A model generated the notes under the pieces. That model had not been told where the DNA came from, did no database searches, and worked only from the letters and a program-made list of their open reading frames with translations. A program made the translations under genes and the position numbers. DNA of 64,000 bases from Providencia stuartii (GTDB lineage: Bacteria; Pseudomonadota; Gammaproteobacteria; Enterobacterales; Enterobacteriaceae): the NCBI GenBank assembly GCA_900455155.1, contig UGUC01000002.1, forward strand, positions 124,001 to 188,000, read 5' to 3'. Each line of letters starts with the position of its first letter. Position 1 is the stretch's first letter. This document shows, in pieces, positions 11,686 through 23,480 of this stretch.

Positions 11686-12723
11686 ATGTCCTCAATTCGA
11701 TTGGCTGACCTCGCTCAGCAGTTGAATGCACAGTTACACGGTGATGGCGATATCGTCATCACCGGTATTGCACCGATGTATTCAGCAAATAATCAGCAAA
11801 TTACATTCCTATCAGATAGTCGCTACAGCGACAAACTCGCTGAGTGTCAGGCTGCCGCTGTGGTATTAACAGCGAAAGATCTTGATGCTTGTAAAGTGGC
11901 GGCGCTGGTAGTCGATAACCCTTATCTTGCCTATGCTCGCATGGCACAAATCATGGATACAACGCCAAGCCCAGCAGAGAATATCCATTCGTCAGCCGTT
12001 ATCGATGAAGGGGCGAAGTTAGGAAACAACGTGGCGATTGGGGCGAATGCCGTGATTGAAAGCGGCGTTGTGTTAGGCGATAACGTTGTTATTGGCGCAG
12101 GTTGTTTTGTTGGTAAAAATACTCGTATCGGGGCTGGTACGCGTTTATGGGCGAATGTTAGCGTTTACCATAATGTTGAAATTGGTGAACACTGCTTGAT
12201 CCAATCAGGAGCTGTTATCGGTTCTGATGGTTTTGGCTACGCGAATGATCGTGGCAATTGGGTCAAAATTCCCCAGCTAGGCACAGTTATTATTGGCGAT
12301 CGCGTAGAAATTGGCGCTTGTACAACAATTGATCGTGGTGCGCTAGATAATACAGTTATTGGTAATGGTGTTATTATTGATAACCAATGTCAGATAGCAC
12401 ACAACGTAACCATCGGTGATAATACCGCCGTAGCAGGTGGCGTTATCATGGCGGGTAGCTTGAAAATTGGTCGCTACTGCATGATTGGTGGTGCGAGTGT
12501 TATTAACGGTCACATGGAAATTTGCGATAAGGTGACTGTCACAGGGATGGGAATGGTTATGAGACCAATCACTGAACCTGGTGTATACTCTTCTGGTATT
12601 CCTTTACAGCCTAATAAAGTTTGGCGTAAAACAGCAGCTTTGGTTTTGAATATCAATGAGATGAATAAGCGCTTAAAAGCTGTTGAGCGTGAATTAGATA
12701 GTCAAACTCAAAAAAATCAGTAA
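11686..12723 (+). CDS. lpxD: UDP-3-O-(3-hydroxymyristoyl)glucosamine N-acyltransferase
   Basis: Third step of lipid A synthesis, transferring a hydroxyacyl chain from ACP. The N-terminal uridine-binding domain is followed by many left-handed beta-helix hexapeptide repeats (for example [21 protein letters not shown]). The catalytic His lies in the [11 protein letters not shown] segment. 345 residues, near the E. coli 341. ATG at 11686 lies 3 bases after the skp stop, so translation is probably coupled. Confidence 0.96.
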   Translation: MSSIRLADLAQQLNAQLHGDGDIVITGIAPMYSANNQQITFLSDSRYSDKLAECQAAAVVLTAKDLDACKVAALVVDNPYLAYARMAQIMDTTPSPAENIHSSAVIDEGAKLGNNVAIGANAVIESGVVLGDNVVIGAGCFVGKNTRIGAGTRLWANVSVYHNVEIGEHCLIQSGAVIGSDGFGYANDRGNWVKIPQLGTVIIGDRVEIGACTTIDRGALDNTVIGNGVIIDNQCQIAHNVTIGDNTAVAGGVIMAGSLKIGRYCMIGGASVINGHMEICDKVTVTGMGMVMRPITEPGVYSSGIPLQPNKVWRKTAALVLNINEMNKRLKAVERELDSQTQKNQ

Positions 12724-12770
12724 TCATTTCGTAATTCAGGTTAAAATAATCGACTGAGTTACGTTTTTTC

Positions 12771-12811
12771 CGGCCTGCCAGTTAACCTAACTTTATGGTT
12801 AAAGCAGGCCG
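12771..12811 (+). other. Large hairpin in the lpxD-fabZ gap
   Basis: CGGCCTGC pairs with GCAGGCCG, enclosing a second pairing GTTAACC / GGTTAA. No T run follows, so it is unlikely to be a simple terminator. It could be an RNA processing or stability element inside the lpx operon. Seen in sequence; the function is inferred. Confidence 0.55.
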
Positions 12812-12854
12812 ATTCGTTAATTAAATTGTATTAATAGACAGGAAGAGTATTTCG

Positions 12855-13307
12855 ATGAGTGATAATCATACTCTGAATATTGAAGAGATTTTAGAATTAC
12901 TTCCACACCGTTACCCATTCCTTTTGGTTGACCGTGTACTGGATTTTGAAAAAGGAAAATCTCTGCGCGCAGTAAAAAATGTGTCATTCAATGAACCCTT
13001 TTTCCAAGGCCACTTTCCGGGCAAACCTATTTTTCCAGGTGTGTTGATCCTAGAAGCAATGGCTCAAGCAACAGGTATCCTAGCATTTAAGAGCGTTGGT
13101 AAACTAGAACCGGGTGAATTGTACTATTTTGCAGCGATTGATAATGCTCGTTTCAAGCGCCCAGTGTTGCCGGGAGATCAGATGATCCTCGAAGTCGAGT
13201 TTATTAAAGAACGTCGCGGTGTTGCGCGTTTTAAAGGTGTTGCAAAAGTTGATGGAGAAGTGGCCTGCGAAGCTGAAATGATGTGCGCCCGTCGCCGTGA
13301 GGTCTGA
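12855..13307 (+). CDS. fabZ: (3R)-hydroxyacyl-ACP dehydratase FabZ
   Basis: Dehydrates 3-hydroxyacyl-ACP in fatty acid elongation and competes with LpxA for hydroxymyristoyl-ACP. The hot-dog fold motifs are clear: [14 protein letters not shown] near residue 14 with the catalytic His, and [19 protein letters not shown] near residue 54 with the catalytic Glu. 150 residues, against 151 in E. coli. The stop at 13307 is one base from the lpxA start. Confidence 0.97.
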   Translation: MSDNHTLNIEEILELLPHRYPFLLVDRVLDFEKGKSLRAVKNVSFNEPFFQGHFPGKPIFPGVLILEAMAQATGILAFKSVGKLEPGELYYFAAIDNARFKRPVLPGDQMILEVEFIKERRGVARFKGVAKVDGEVACEAEMMCARRREV

Positions 13308-13308
13308 T

Positions 13309-14106
13309 ATGATTGATAAAACAGCCTGTATTCATCCCTCATCGATTGTCGAAGATGGAGCTATTATTGGTGCCAATGTTCGTATTGGCCCTTTTTGTTA
13401 TATTGGTGCTAACGTTGAAATCGGCGAAGGCACTGAGCTCAAATCGCACATTGTTGTTAATGGCCACACCAAAATTGGCCGTGACAATGTGATCTTCCAG
13501 TTCGCATCGATTGGTGAAATCAACCAAGACCTGAAATACCAAGGTGAACCAACACGAGTCGAGATCGGTGACAGAAACCGTATAAGAGAAAGTGTCACTA
13601 TCCATCGCGGAACGATCCAAGGTGGTAGTTTAACCAAAGTGGGTGACGATAACCTATTTATGGTGAATGTGCATATTGCCCACGATTGTATTATTGGTAA
13701 CCGCTGCATCATTGCAAACAACGGTACACTGGGTGGTCATGTTATTTTAGGTGACTTCGCAATTATTGGCGGAATGACTGCCGTTCATCAATTTTGCCAA
13801 ATTGGTGCTCATGTTATGGTTGGCGGTTGTTCAGGTGTGGCGCAAGATGTTCCACCTTACGTCATTGCGCAAGGTAACCATGCAACGCCTTATGGCCTGA
13901 ATATTGAAGGCTTGAAGCGTCGCGGTTTTGATAAAGAGTCTCTACATGCGATTCGTAATGCTTACAAAGTCCTTTATCGTTCAGGTAAATCACTAGAGGA
14001 AGCACGTAGCGAAATCGCTCAACTTGCACAAGCTAACCCGCATGTGAAAGTGTTCAGCGAGTTCCTTGAGAACTCCGCAGAGTCTAATCGTGGTATTATT
14101 CGTTAG
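13309..14106 (+). CDS. lpxA: UDP-N-acetylglucosamine acyltransferase
   Basis: First step of lipid A synthesis. ATG at 13309 gives [18 protein letters not shown], the family N-terminus; a start 12 bases earlier would overlap fabZ and is not supported. The beta-helix hexapeptide repeats run through about residue 185, with the catalytic His in NVHIAHDC near residue 125, followed by a helical C-terminal domain. 265 residues, near the E. coli 262. Spacing from fabZ is one base. Confidence 0.97.
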   Translation: MIDKTACIHPSSIVEDGAIIGANVRIGPFCYIGANVEIGEGTELKSHIVVNGHTKIGRDNVIFQFASIGEINQDLKYQGEPTRVEIGDRNRIRESVTIHRGTIQGGSLTKVGDDNLFMVNVHIAHDCIIGNRCIIANNGTLGGHVILGDFAIIGGMTAVHQFCQIGAHVMVGGCSGVAQDVPPYVIAQGNHATPYGLNIEGLKRRGFDKESLHAIRNAYKVLYRSGKSLEEARSEIAQLAQANPHVKVFSEFLENSAESNRGIIR

Positions 14107-14153
14107 TCGGTAGTTAAGATAACGAAGTCAGGGCCTTTATTAAGGAGATCATT

Positions 14154-15309
14154 TTGGCGAATCATCACCGCCCACTTACTATTGGCCTTGTTGCTGGGGA
14201 AACATCCGGCGATATACTCGGCGCAGGGCTTATCCGAGCACTCAAAGCACAAGTACCTGATGCACGTTTTGTAGGTGTCGCAGGGCCTTTAATGCAAGCA
14301 GAAGGCTGTGAAGCTTGGTATGAGATGGAAGAGTTAGCGGTAATGGGGATTGTTGAAGTGCTTGGCAGGCTTCCTCGGTTACTCGCTATTCGCAAAGATC
14401 TTACCGAACGCTTTACACAATTACAGCCAGATATCTTTGTTGGTATTGATGCACCTGATTTTAATATCACCCTTGAAGGGAAGTTAAAATCAAAAGGCAT
14501 TAAAACCATTCATTACGTCAGCCCTTCTGTGTGGGCATGGCGGCAGAAACGCGTCTTCAAAATTGGTCGAGCAACAAATTTAGTGCTTGCCTTTTTGCCG
14601 TTTGAAAAAGCCTTCTATGATCGTTTTAATGTTCCGTGTCGCTTTATTGGGCACACAATGGCAGATGCTATCCCGCTTCATGTCGATAAAACAGCGGCAA
14701 GGCAACGCATTGGTATACCTGAAGAAGGGAAGTGTTTAGCCCTCTTACCGGGCAGCCGTCACTCAGAAGTTGAAATGCTAAGTGCTGATTTTTTGAAAAC
14801 AGCGAAAATTTTACAACAGCATTTTACGGATCTTCACATTGTCGTGCCTTTGGTCAACCAAAAACGGCGTGAACAGTTTGAAGCGATCCGTCAACAAGTC
14901 GCTCCAGAGCTAGCTGTCCATATGTTAGATGGCCAAGGCAGAGATGCGATGATCGCGGCGGATGCGACGTTGCTCGCATCGGGAAACGGCGGCTCTTGAA
15001 TGTATGCTAGCGAAATGTCCAATGGTAGTGGGTTATCGTATGAAACCATTTACTTTTTGGTTGGCAAAACGTTTAGTAAAGACACCCTATGTTTCATTGC
15101 CTAATTTGTTAGCTGAAAAAGAGATAGTCAAAGAGTTACTACAGGAAGAGTGCCAACCTGAAAAGTTAGCTCAGCAGCTAATTCCCTTACTGGAAGGCGG
15201 CGAACAGGTAGAACAATTAAAAGCAACATTTTTACAGCTCCATCAATTGATCCGCTGTGATGCAGATAAACAAGCGGCTGAAGCTGTATTGGATTTGGTT
15301 CGAAATTAA
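14154..15309 (+). CDS. lpxB: Lipid-A-disaccharide synthase (one +1 frameshift)
   Basis: GT-B-fold glycosyltransferase that condenses UDP-diacylglucosamine with lipid X. Translation starts at TTG 14154 after [26 protein letters not shown]. The frame breaks at AAA (14984-14986). With two A's the sequence reads [26 protein letters not shown], the conserved nucleotide-binding region, and runs to 15309 for 384 residues (E. coli 382). The TTG start is a direct reading; the error is an inference from essentiality and exact repair. It is followed immediately by rnhB. Confidence 0.95.
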
Positions 15310-15902
15310 TGGATTTTATATACCCAAAAGCCAACTTAATTGCTGGCGTAGATGAAGTTGGGCGCGGCCCCCTTGTTGGTGCGGTGGTGACCGCCGCTGT
15401 AATATTGGATCCTAAAAATCCAATCATTGGCTTGACTGACTCAAAAAAACTCACCGAGAAAAAACGCGAAAAACTCTTTGTTGAGATCCAAGAAAAAGCC
15501 TTGTGCTGGTGTATTGGGCGAGCCGAACCTGAAGAAATTGATGAAATCAATATCCTGCATGCCACCATGCTTGCGATGCAACGTGCTGTTGCTGGTTTAA
15601 GCATAACACCTGATTTTGTTTTAGTGGATGGTAACCGTTGCCCAACCTTATCAATGCCTTCACAAGCGGTGATTAAAGGTGATAGTTTAGTGCAGGAAAT
15701 AAGCGCGGCATCAATTTTAGCCAAAGTGGTTAGAGACCGAGAAATGGTTGAGCTAGATAAAGCTTATCCAGAATATGGTTTTGCAAAACATAAGGGCTAT
15801 CCGACGGCTTATCATTTAGAAAAACTGGCACAGTTTGGCGCAACAAAATTTCATCGCAAGAGTTTTGCTCCTGTGCGCCGTGCATTAGAAGCGAAAGATT
15901 GA
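15309..15902 (+). CDS. rnhB: Ribonuclease HII
   Basis: Cuts RNA in RNA-DNA hybrids and removes single ribonucleotides from DNA. The signature [12 protein letters not shown] near residue 14 holds the first acidic residues, followed by [13 protein letters not shown] and later VDGN with further acidic ligands. 197 residues, against 198 in E. coli. The ATG overlaps the lpxB stop by one base (TAATG), implying translational coupling. Confidence 0.96.
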   Translation: MDFIYPKANLIAGVDEVGRGPLVGAVVTAAVILDPKNPIIGLTDSKKLTEKKREKLFVEIQEKALCWCIGRAEPEEIDEINILHATMLAMQRAVAGLSITPDFVLVDGNRCPTLSMPSQAVIKGDSLVQEISAASILAKVVRDREMVELDKAYPEYGFAKHKGYPTAYHLEKLAQFGATKFHRKSFAPVRRALEAKD

Positions 15903-15913
15903 GTATAAATTAG

Positions 15914-18900
15914 ATGGCTGAACCTCGTTTTATTCACTTACGCGTTCACAGCGACTATTCAATGATTGATGGTCTGGCAAAAACCGGCCCATTAGTTAAA
16001 AAAGTGGCAGCAATGGGCATGCCAGCATTTGCGATCACTGATTTCACTAACTTATGTGGTTTGGTGAAGTTCTATGGGGCAGCGCACGGTGCTGGTATTA
16101 AACCTATTATTGGCGCTGACTTTTTTGTTGAAAGCGAGCAATTGGGTGATGAGATTGCTCACTTAACCGTACTAGCTCGTAATAACGAAGGCTACCAAAA
16201 CCTGACACTGTTGATCTCAGAAGCCTATCAAAAAGGCTATGGGGCGATAGGGCCAACGATCCATCGCGATTGGCTTGTTAAGCATAAAGAAGGTTTGATA
16301 CTGCTTTCAGGTGGCCGCCAAGGGGATGTAGGGCAATTTTTATTGCGCGGTAATCAAGCTCTCGTTGATGAATGCTTGGCATTTTACGAAACCCACTTTC
16401 CCGGTTGCTACTATTTAGAACTCATTCGTACAGGAAGGCCTGACGAAGAGAGTTATTTACATGCGGCGGTAGAGCTTGCAACGCAGCGTGGTTTACCTGT
16501 TGTTGCGACTAATGATGTACGTTTTATTGAAAGTAGCGACTTTGATGCGCATGAAATACGTGTCGCTATCCATGATGGTTTTACCTTATCTGATCCTAAA
16601 AGGCCTAAAAAATATAGCCCTCAGCAATATTTACGATCTGAAGAAGAGATGTGTGAGCTGTTTGCCGACATCCCTGAAGCACTTGAAAATAGTGTAGAGA
16701 TTGCTAAGCGTTGTAACGTAACCATTCGTCTTGGTGAGTACTTCCTTCCCCAATTCCCAACAGGGGATATGAAAACGGAAGACTTTTTGGTTATGCGGTC
16801 AAAAGAGGGATTAGAGGAGCGCCTGAAGTTCCTTTTTCCTGATGAGAAAGTGAGAGCCGAAAGACGTCCTGAATATGATGAACGGCTAGAAGTCGAGCTA
16901 AACGTTATTAACCAAATGGGGTTCCCTGGTTATTTCTTGATCGTGATGGAGTTTATTCAATGGTCAAAAGATAACGGTGTACCAGTAGGGCCTGGTCGTG
17001 GCTCCGGTGCAGGCTCTTTGGTTGCCTACGCTCTAAAAATTACTGACTTAGATCCGTTAGAGTTCGATCTCCTTTTTGAACGTTTCTTAAACCCTGAACG
17101 GGTTTCTATGCCTGACTTTGACGTTGACTTCTGTATGGAAAAACGCGATCAAGTGATTGATCACGTTGCTCAAATGTATGGACGAGATGCGGTTTCGCAG
17201 ATCATTACGTTCGGTACGATGGCGGCGAAGGCGGTTATCCGCGACGTAGGCCGTGTATTAGGCCACCCATACGGTTTTGTCGATCGGATCTCGAAACTGG
17301 TTCCCCCTGATCCGGGAATGACATTAGAGAAAGCATTTGAGGCCGAGCCGCAACTGCCTGAAATTTACGAAGCCGATGAAGAGGTGAAAGCGCTCATCGA
17401 TATGGCGCGTAAACTTGAAGGGGTCACACGTAACGCTGGGAAACATGCTGGGGGCGTGGTTATTGCGCCTACCAAAATTACCGATTTTGCCCCTCTGTAT
17501 TGCGATGCGGAAGGGAATAACCCAGTCACCCAATTTGATAAAAACGACGTTGAATATGCGGGATTGGTGAAGTTCGACTTTTTGGGATTACGTACGCTCA
17601 CGATCATTAACTGGGCGTTAGAGATGATCAACGCAAGGCGGGCTAAGAAAAACCTTGAGCCAGTGGATATTGCGGCAATACCATTGGATGATCAAAAAAG
17701 TTTCGACATGTTGCAGCGTTCAGAAACAACGGCGGTATTCCAGCTTGAATCCCGAGGGATGAAGGATTTGATCAAGCGCCTGCGTCCTGACTGCTTTGAA
17801 GATATGATTGCATTGGTGGCACTGTTTCGCCCTGGTCCATTGCAATCAGGGATGGTGGATAACTTTATCGACCGTAAGCATGGGCGTGAAGAGATTTCAT
17901 ACCCTGATGTGCAGTGGCAACATGAATCATTAAAACCTGTTCTAGAGCCGACGTATGGCATTATCTTATACCAGGAACAGGTGATGCAGATTGCACAGGT
18001 ACTCGCTGGTTATACTCTCGGCGGCGCGGATATGTTACGTCGTGCGATGGGGAAAAAGAAACCGGAGGAGATGGCAAAACAGCGTTCCGTCTTTGAGGAA
18101 GGAGCCATCAAAAAACGGTATCGATGGTGAGCTATCGATGAAAATCTTTGACTTGGTAGAAAAATTTGCCGGTTACGGATTTAACAAATCTCACTCCGCC
18201 GCTTATGCGCTCGTTTCATACCAGACATTATGGCTTAAAGCACATTATCCGGCTGAATTTATGGCGGCTGTTATGACCGCGGATATGGATAACACCGAGA
18301 AAGTCGTCGGCCTCGTCGATGAATGTTGGCGAATGGGGTTAAAAGTATTACCTCCTGATATTAATAGTGGGCTATATCATTTTCACGTTAACGATGAAGG
18401 TGAAATTGTTTACGGTATCGGTGCGATTAAAGGTGTCGGTGAAGGCCCAATTGAGGCGATTATAGAAGCTCGCCAAAAAGGTGGCATCTTTAAGGAAATT
18501 TTTGATCTTTGTGCGCGTGTTGATCTTAAAAAAATTAATCGTCGCGTCATGGAAAAACTGATCATGGCGGGGGCGTTCGATCATTTAGGGCCTCACCGCG
18601 CAGCCTTAATGTCTTCACTGGAAGATGCGCTGAAAGCGGCGGATCAGCACGCCAAAGCAGAGGCTATAGGGCAAACTGATATGTTTGGTGTGCTTGCAGA
18701 AGCCCCTGAACAAGTGGAAAGCTCATACGCGAGCGTACCAAAATGGCCAGATCAAGTTGTTTTGGACGGTGAAAGGGAAACGCTGGGTCTTTATTTGACA
18801 GGGCACCCGATAACGCGTTATTTAAATGAAATAGAACGTTATACTAATGGTCTGAGATTGAAAGATGTGAACCCTACCCCTCGTGGTCAGGTGACAACTG

Positions 18901-19397
18901 TGGTAGGTTTAGTACTTTCAGCCAAAGTTATTACTACCAAGCGTGGCAATCGAATTGGTATTTGTACGCTTGATGATCGTTCCGGTCGTCTGGATATTAT
19001 GTTATTTTCAGATGCACTAGATAAATACCAGCACTTGCTGGAAAAAGACAGTATCCTGATTGCCACCGGTCAGGTCAGCTTTGATGATTTCAACGGTGGT
19101 AATAAAATGACAGTGCGGGAGTTAATGGATATTAGTGAAGCAAGGGAAAAATATGCGCGAGGACTTGCAATTTCACTGTCAGACAAACAAATTAATGATC
19201 AGTTACTGAACCGACTTCGCAGCACTCTTGAACCCCATCGTTCAGGAACGATTCCGGTTCATTTGTATTATCAGAAGGATGATGCCAGAGCAAAGCTTAA
19301 ATTTGGTGTTGTTTGGCGCGTAACACCCGTTGATGACCTTCTGAATTCTCTGCGAACTCTGCTGGGTAATGAGCAGGTAGAATTAGAATTTGACTAA
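15914..19397 (+). CDS. dnaE: DNA polymerase III alpha subunit (one +1 frameshift)
   Basis: Catalytic subunit of the replicative polymerase. The N-terminal PHP domain begins [15 protein letters not shown]; the polymerase aspartates lie in PDFDVDFC near residue 400; helix-hairpin, OB-fold and tau-binding regions follow. The frame shifts at an A run (18110-18115). Five A's instead of six give [17 protein letters not shown] and the frame continues to 19397. The repaired length is 1160 residues, the same as E. coli. Essential, so the shift is almost certainly artefactual. accA follows 12 bases later. Confidence 0.97.
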
Positions 19398-19409
19398 AAT
19401 AGGAATATT

Positions 19410-20369
19410 ATGAGTCTGGATTTTCTTGATTTTGAACAGCCAATTGCTGAATTGGAAGCGAAAATTGATTCGCTGACTGCAGTTAGCCGTCAAGACAACA
19501 ATTTAGAAGTCAACCTAGATGACGAGGTTGCTCGTTTACGTGAAAAAAGTGTTGAACTGACGCGTAAGATTTTCTCTGATCTGGGTGCATGGCAAATTGC
19601 TAAACTTGCTCGTCATCCACGCCGTCCTTATACATTAGATTATATTTCTCGTATATTTACTGACTTCCAAGAACTCGCTGGTGATCGTGCTTATGCTGAT
19701 GATAAAGCTATTGTTGGCGGTATTGCACGTTTGGACGGTCGTCCTGTTATGGTTATTGGCCATCAAAAAGGGCGTGAGACAAAAGAAAAAATTCGCCGTA
19801 ACTTTGGTATGCCAGCACCAGAAGGCTATCGTAAGGCATTACGCTTGATGGAAATGGCCGATCGTTTCAACTTACCTATTATTACCTTTATTGATACTCC
19901 GGGGGCTTACCCAGGTGTTGGCGCGGAAGAGCGTGGTCAGTCGGAAGCCATTGCACGTAACTTGCGTGAAATGTCTCGCTTATCAGTGCCAGTTATCTGT
20001 ACCGTTATTGGTGAAGGTGGGTCTGGTGGCGCGCTGGCTATCGGCGTAGGTGATAAAGTGAATATGCTGCAATACAGCACCTATTCCGTTATCTCTCCAG
20101 AAGGTTGTGCATCTATTCTGTGGAAAAGCGCTGATAAAGCGCCATTAGCGGCAGAAGCAATGGGGATCACCGCATCTCGTCTTAAAGAGTTGAAACTTAT
20201 TGATAATGTGGTCACTGAGCCGTTAGGTGGCGCACACCGCAGTTACGATGAAGTTGCGGCGTCTTTAAAAGCACGTATCGTCGAAGATTTAGACGAATTG
20301 CTTGAGCTAGATGAAGAAGCATTAAAAAATCGTCGCTACCAGCGTTTAATGGAATATGGCTATTGCTAA
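19410..20369 (+). CDS. accA: Acetyl-CoA carboxylase, carboxyltransferase subunit alpha
   Basis: With AccD forms the carboxyltransferase that makes malonyl-CoA, the first committed step of fatty acid synthesis. The 319-residue protein matches E. coli in length and carries the oxyanion-hole glycines in [18 protein letters not shown] and the conserved [18 protein letters not shown]. Frame intact. It ends at a strong terminator that closes the long block beginning at rpsB. Confidence 0.98.
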   Translation: MSLDFLDFEQPIAELEAKIDSLTAVSRQDNNLEVNLDDEVARLREKSVELTRKIFSDLGAWQIAKLARHPRRPYTLDYISRIFTDFQELAGDRAYADDKAIVGGIARLDGRPVMVIGHQKGRETKEKIRRNFGMPAPEGYRKALRLMEMADRFNLPIITFIDTPGAYPGVGAEERGQSEAIARNLREMSRLSVPVICTVIGEGGSGGALAIGVGDKVNMLQYSTYSVISPEGCASILWKSADKAPLAAEAMGITASRLKELKLIDNVVTEPLGGAHRSYDEVAASLKARIVEDLDELLELDEEALKNRRYQRLMEYGYC

Positions 20370-20390
20370 TTAAGACCTATTAGCAAAGTA

Positions 20391-20426
20391 AAAACGGGAG
20401 TTTGGGATAGCCAGCTCCCGTTTTTT
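20391..20426 (+). terminator. accA terminator
   Basis: AAAACGGGAG and CTCCCGTTTTTT form the stem and U tract around a 14-base loop. Confidence 0.85.
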
Positions 20427-20614
20427 ATTCGTGCATCACGCTCTTTGAGTCGTGAAATCTAGTCAAGGTGGTGATTAATTGGTAACTTTGATAGGGTAGT
20501 TAACCACATAAGCACTTTATTGTTTTTGCTAAAATAATGAATATAGGCAGCGACGGTCGTTCCAAAGTTGATGTCACTTTTCCGATTAAAAACTGACATA
20601 AATAAGAGATAAGA

Positions 20615-21500
20615 ATGAGGCAATATAACTACTTAATTTACGCCTTGATGTGTGTATTAATATGGAGTTTTATCCCAATTGTTTCTCGTTTTGGGCAAAA
20701 TGGTTTAGATAGCTTTCAATTTTTATTTTGGTCTAATCTTATTTCAGCGATGTCAGTAATACTGGTTGCACTGATCGCGGGTTATAAGCCAACCAAATTG
20801 TTTATTCTTCCTCGTGATATCCTCCTTAAAGTCTTTGTGCTTGGCTTTTTAGATTGCTTATTTTATTTGCTTCTTTATTACGGTTACGCCATTGAAAATG
20901 GTATTGCAGTATTAGTGATCCAGTATAGTTGGCCTTTAATCATTATCTTGCTGTCGGTCTTTTTATTAAAAGATAAGCTAGCTGGCAGGCAGATTGTGGG
21001 CGTGATTATCGGGTTTATTGCAGTGATTATCACTTTTACCAAAGGGCATATTACTCAACTACAGGTTGAGGATCCGGTGGCTCTGTTATTCGTATTTAGT
21101 GGTGCATTTTGTTTCGCACTGATGTCGGTGTTCTCACGGCAATATTCGATTGACCCTTATATTAGTACAGTTTGGTTATTTATCTTTTCAACGTTAACTT
21201 CATTGGTGTTACTACTGTCATTTAGTGAACTACAATTACCTTCCAAAGCTGCATTTTTGGCCGACGGTAATCAACGGGGTGCTCATTAACGGTGTTTCTT
21301 ACATTTTATGGTTTAAGGCGATGAATACGGGACATTCTGCAAAAATTGCCTCCATCGTATTTTTATCCCCAGTATTATCCGTACTTTGGTTGGTGGTCAT
21401 TTTAAGTGATCCGTTTGAAATCGCTTATATCATCGGTGTATTGCTAGTTATCGTTTCTGGTGTGTTATGTGTTGGTCAGAAGAGAAAGCAATCATATTAG
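20615..21500 (+). CDS. EamA/DMT-family transporter (one +1 frameshift)
   Basis: Ten-helix inner-membrane protein of the drug/metabolite transporter superfamily, with two EamA repeats (residues about 5-140 and 155-290). The substrate cannot be told from sequence. The first part ends near the T/G run at 21254-21260. Dropping one base gives AAFLPTVINGVLINGVSYILWF or an equivalent and continues to 21500, for 294 residues. The second repeat keeps the usual LSPVLSVLWLVVIL segment. In E. coli ldcC and yaeR stand here between accA and tilS, so this gene is a local replacement. It has its own upstream gap and is probably a single-gene unit. Confidence 0.85.
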
Positions 21501-21519
21501 CGTAAAGAAGGGCAGATTC

Positions 21520-22873
21520 ATGGCGCTACAGCCGCAAGCAATTATAGAGCAGGTGCTCAACAAAATAGGTCATTTTCGAAAAATACTGGTGGGATTTAGC
21601 GGGGGCGTGGATTCAACCGTATTGCTGCATGCACTTTACCAAATCAAAAAATATCAGCTTCCCTCGTTAGAGATCCGGGCTATTCACATTCATCATGGGC
21701 TTAACGTTAGGGCCGACGATTGGGAAGCTCACTGCCAACACTTGTGTGAACAGTGGCATATTCCCTTTGTCTGCACGCATGTTACAGTTGATCCTTCAAA
21801 TCGTGGTATTGAAGCGGCTGCTCGTGAGGCGCGTTATCAGGCTTACCGAAACGAGTTGGCAGAGGGGGAAATCATAGCCACCGCTCAGCACCTTGATGAC
21901 CAAGCAGAAACCTTTATGTTGGCATTAAAGCGTGGCAGTGGACCTGCTGGGCTTTCGTCAATGCCCGAATTGTCACCATTTTATGCAGAAAAAGGGGAAA
22001 CGTGGTTACTACGTCCGTTATTAGCAATATCTCGCGGCGATCTGGAAAATTATGCACGTGAATGCCCGTTAACGTGGGTCGAAGATGACAGTAATCAAGA
22101 CGATCGTTATGATCGCAATTTCCTTCGGTTACATATTATGCCGACTTTAACTGAGCGTTGGCCTCATTTTGCCGCCGCAGTTTCGCGTAGTGCATCCTTA
22201 TGTGCTGAACAGGAATCGCTGCTTGATGAGCTATTACAAGATGCGCTGGACGAAATGATGGATTATCGCGGTGGTCTATTTATTGATAACTTGCATGATT
22301 GCAGCCCAGCGAAACGTAACGCGCTACTTAGGCGTTGGGTTGGTCTACACCGCTTGCCAATGCCACCTTACCATCAACTACAACGCATTTGGCAAGAAGT
22401 GGCGCTAGCCCGTCAGGATGCTGAGCCGATTTGTCAGTTAGGCCATGTCGATATTCGTCGATACCAAGGCGCATTATGGATTGTACGTCGTATCAACCCG
22501 TTATTAGGGCAACAATTTTGCTGGGATTATCCCCAACCTTTTATTTTGCCTGAAGGATTAGGGCGACTTGAGGTTATTGCCGATGAAGGGCAAATTCGCC
22601 CGCCTCTGCCAACAGAAAAAGTGACTGTTCGTTTTGGCTTACAAGGCACATTGAACATTGTGGGTAGGACGCATTCAAGAAGTAGCAAAAAAAATCTGGC
22701 AAGAGCTTGGTATCTCTCCTTGGATGCGAGAAAGAACCCCACTAGTTTATTATGATGAACAATTAATTACCGCCATTGGGTGCTTTATCACTCCTGAAGG
22801 CCTCGTTGCAGATGAGGAAATTGGGGTTGCCTTCCATTGGGATAAGTTCGATGAATATCAAATAGAGGTGTAA
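21520..22873 (+). CDS. tilS: tRNA(Ile)-lysidine synthase (one +1 frameshift)
   Basis: Converts C34 of the CAU-anticodon tRNA-Ile to lysidine, changing codon reading from AUG to AUA. Start chosen at ATG 21520 ([19 protein letters not shown]); an in-frame upstream ATG only extends into the preceding gene. The PP-loop SGGVDS is at residues 27-32. The frame breaks at an A run (22687-22694). Seven A's restore [12 protein letters not shown], the conserved C-terminal domain, to 22873, giving 450 residues (E. coli 432). Essential in known bacteria, so an error is likely. Confidence 0.94.
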
Positions 22874-22885
22874 ATAAAATAGAGA

Positions 22886-22917
22886 GCCCCTTATGACAGT
22901 GACCATTCATAAGGGGC
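22886..22917. terminator. Bidirectional hairpin between tilS and rof
   Basis: GCCCCTTATGA and TCATAAGGGGC form an 11-bp perfect stem between the convergent genes tilS and rof. The 3' U tracts are poor on both strands, so termination efficiency is uncertain. Confidence 0.6.
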
Positions 22918-22944
22918 GTAGAGGGGCTCAATGGAGTATGAGCT

Positions 22945-23208
22945 TTAGTGAGAGCAATCGACAACGATAGTGCCGATCTCAGGATGACTGAAGGTGTTGA
23001 TATGATCCAAACGAAGCTCTTTTGTTCCATCTTGAGTCTCTAAGATTAGGTACTCAACTTTTTTACGCAAGAGCAAGTCGCTGGCCTTCCCCTCAATGAT
23101 TTCGCCGCCATGAAGTTTAATTTCCAGTTTCAATTGGCGTTGGCACGCGATTTCAAGATATTCGTAATCATCACAATTGATAGGTTGATATTCAGTATCT
23201 GTAGACAT
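22945..23208 (-). CDS. rof: Rho-binding antiterminator Rof
   Basis: Small acidic protein that binds Rho and blocks its RNA access, reducing Rho-dependent termination. The 87-residue translation (MSTDTEYQPINCDDYEYLEI...) has the Sm-like fold signature KLHGGEIIEGKASDLLLR and ends IGTIVVDCSH. Position next to tilS matches E. coli. The E. coli partner yaeP is not evident upstream. Confidence 0.9.
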   Translation of the reverse strand: MSTDTEYQPINCDDYEYLEIACQRQLKLEIKLHGGEIIEGKASDLLLRKKVEYLILETQDGTKELRLDHINTFSHPEIGTIVVDCSH

Positions 23209-23480
23209 ATTCCCTCACCACTATGTTAGTGGCGGTTATTGCCGCCTTGACTATTTTTTACCAAGCATCATGTGCTTCATAGGATAATAGCACAGTAATT
23301 TTAATAACAATAATCAGCAATAGATGAAAACGTAAATTCATGATTAACGTATGTGGTAAAAAATGAACTAATATCAGTAAAGTCCGAAATATAATAATCT
23401 CGCCATTTTTCTCTGCATAAAATGTTATGATTAGATATAGACTAAAAATATAAGAATTGAACTGTTAGGAGATAAAGGTA

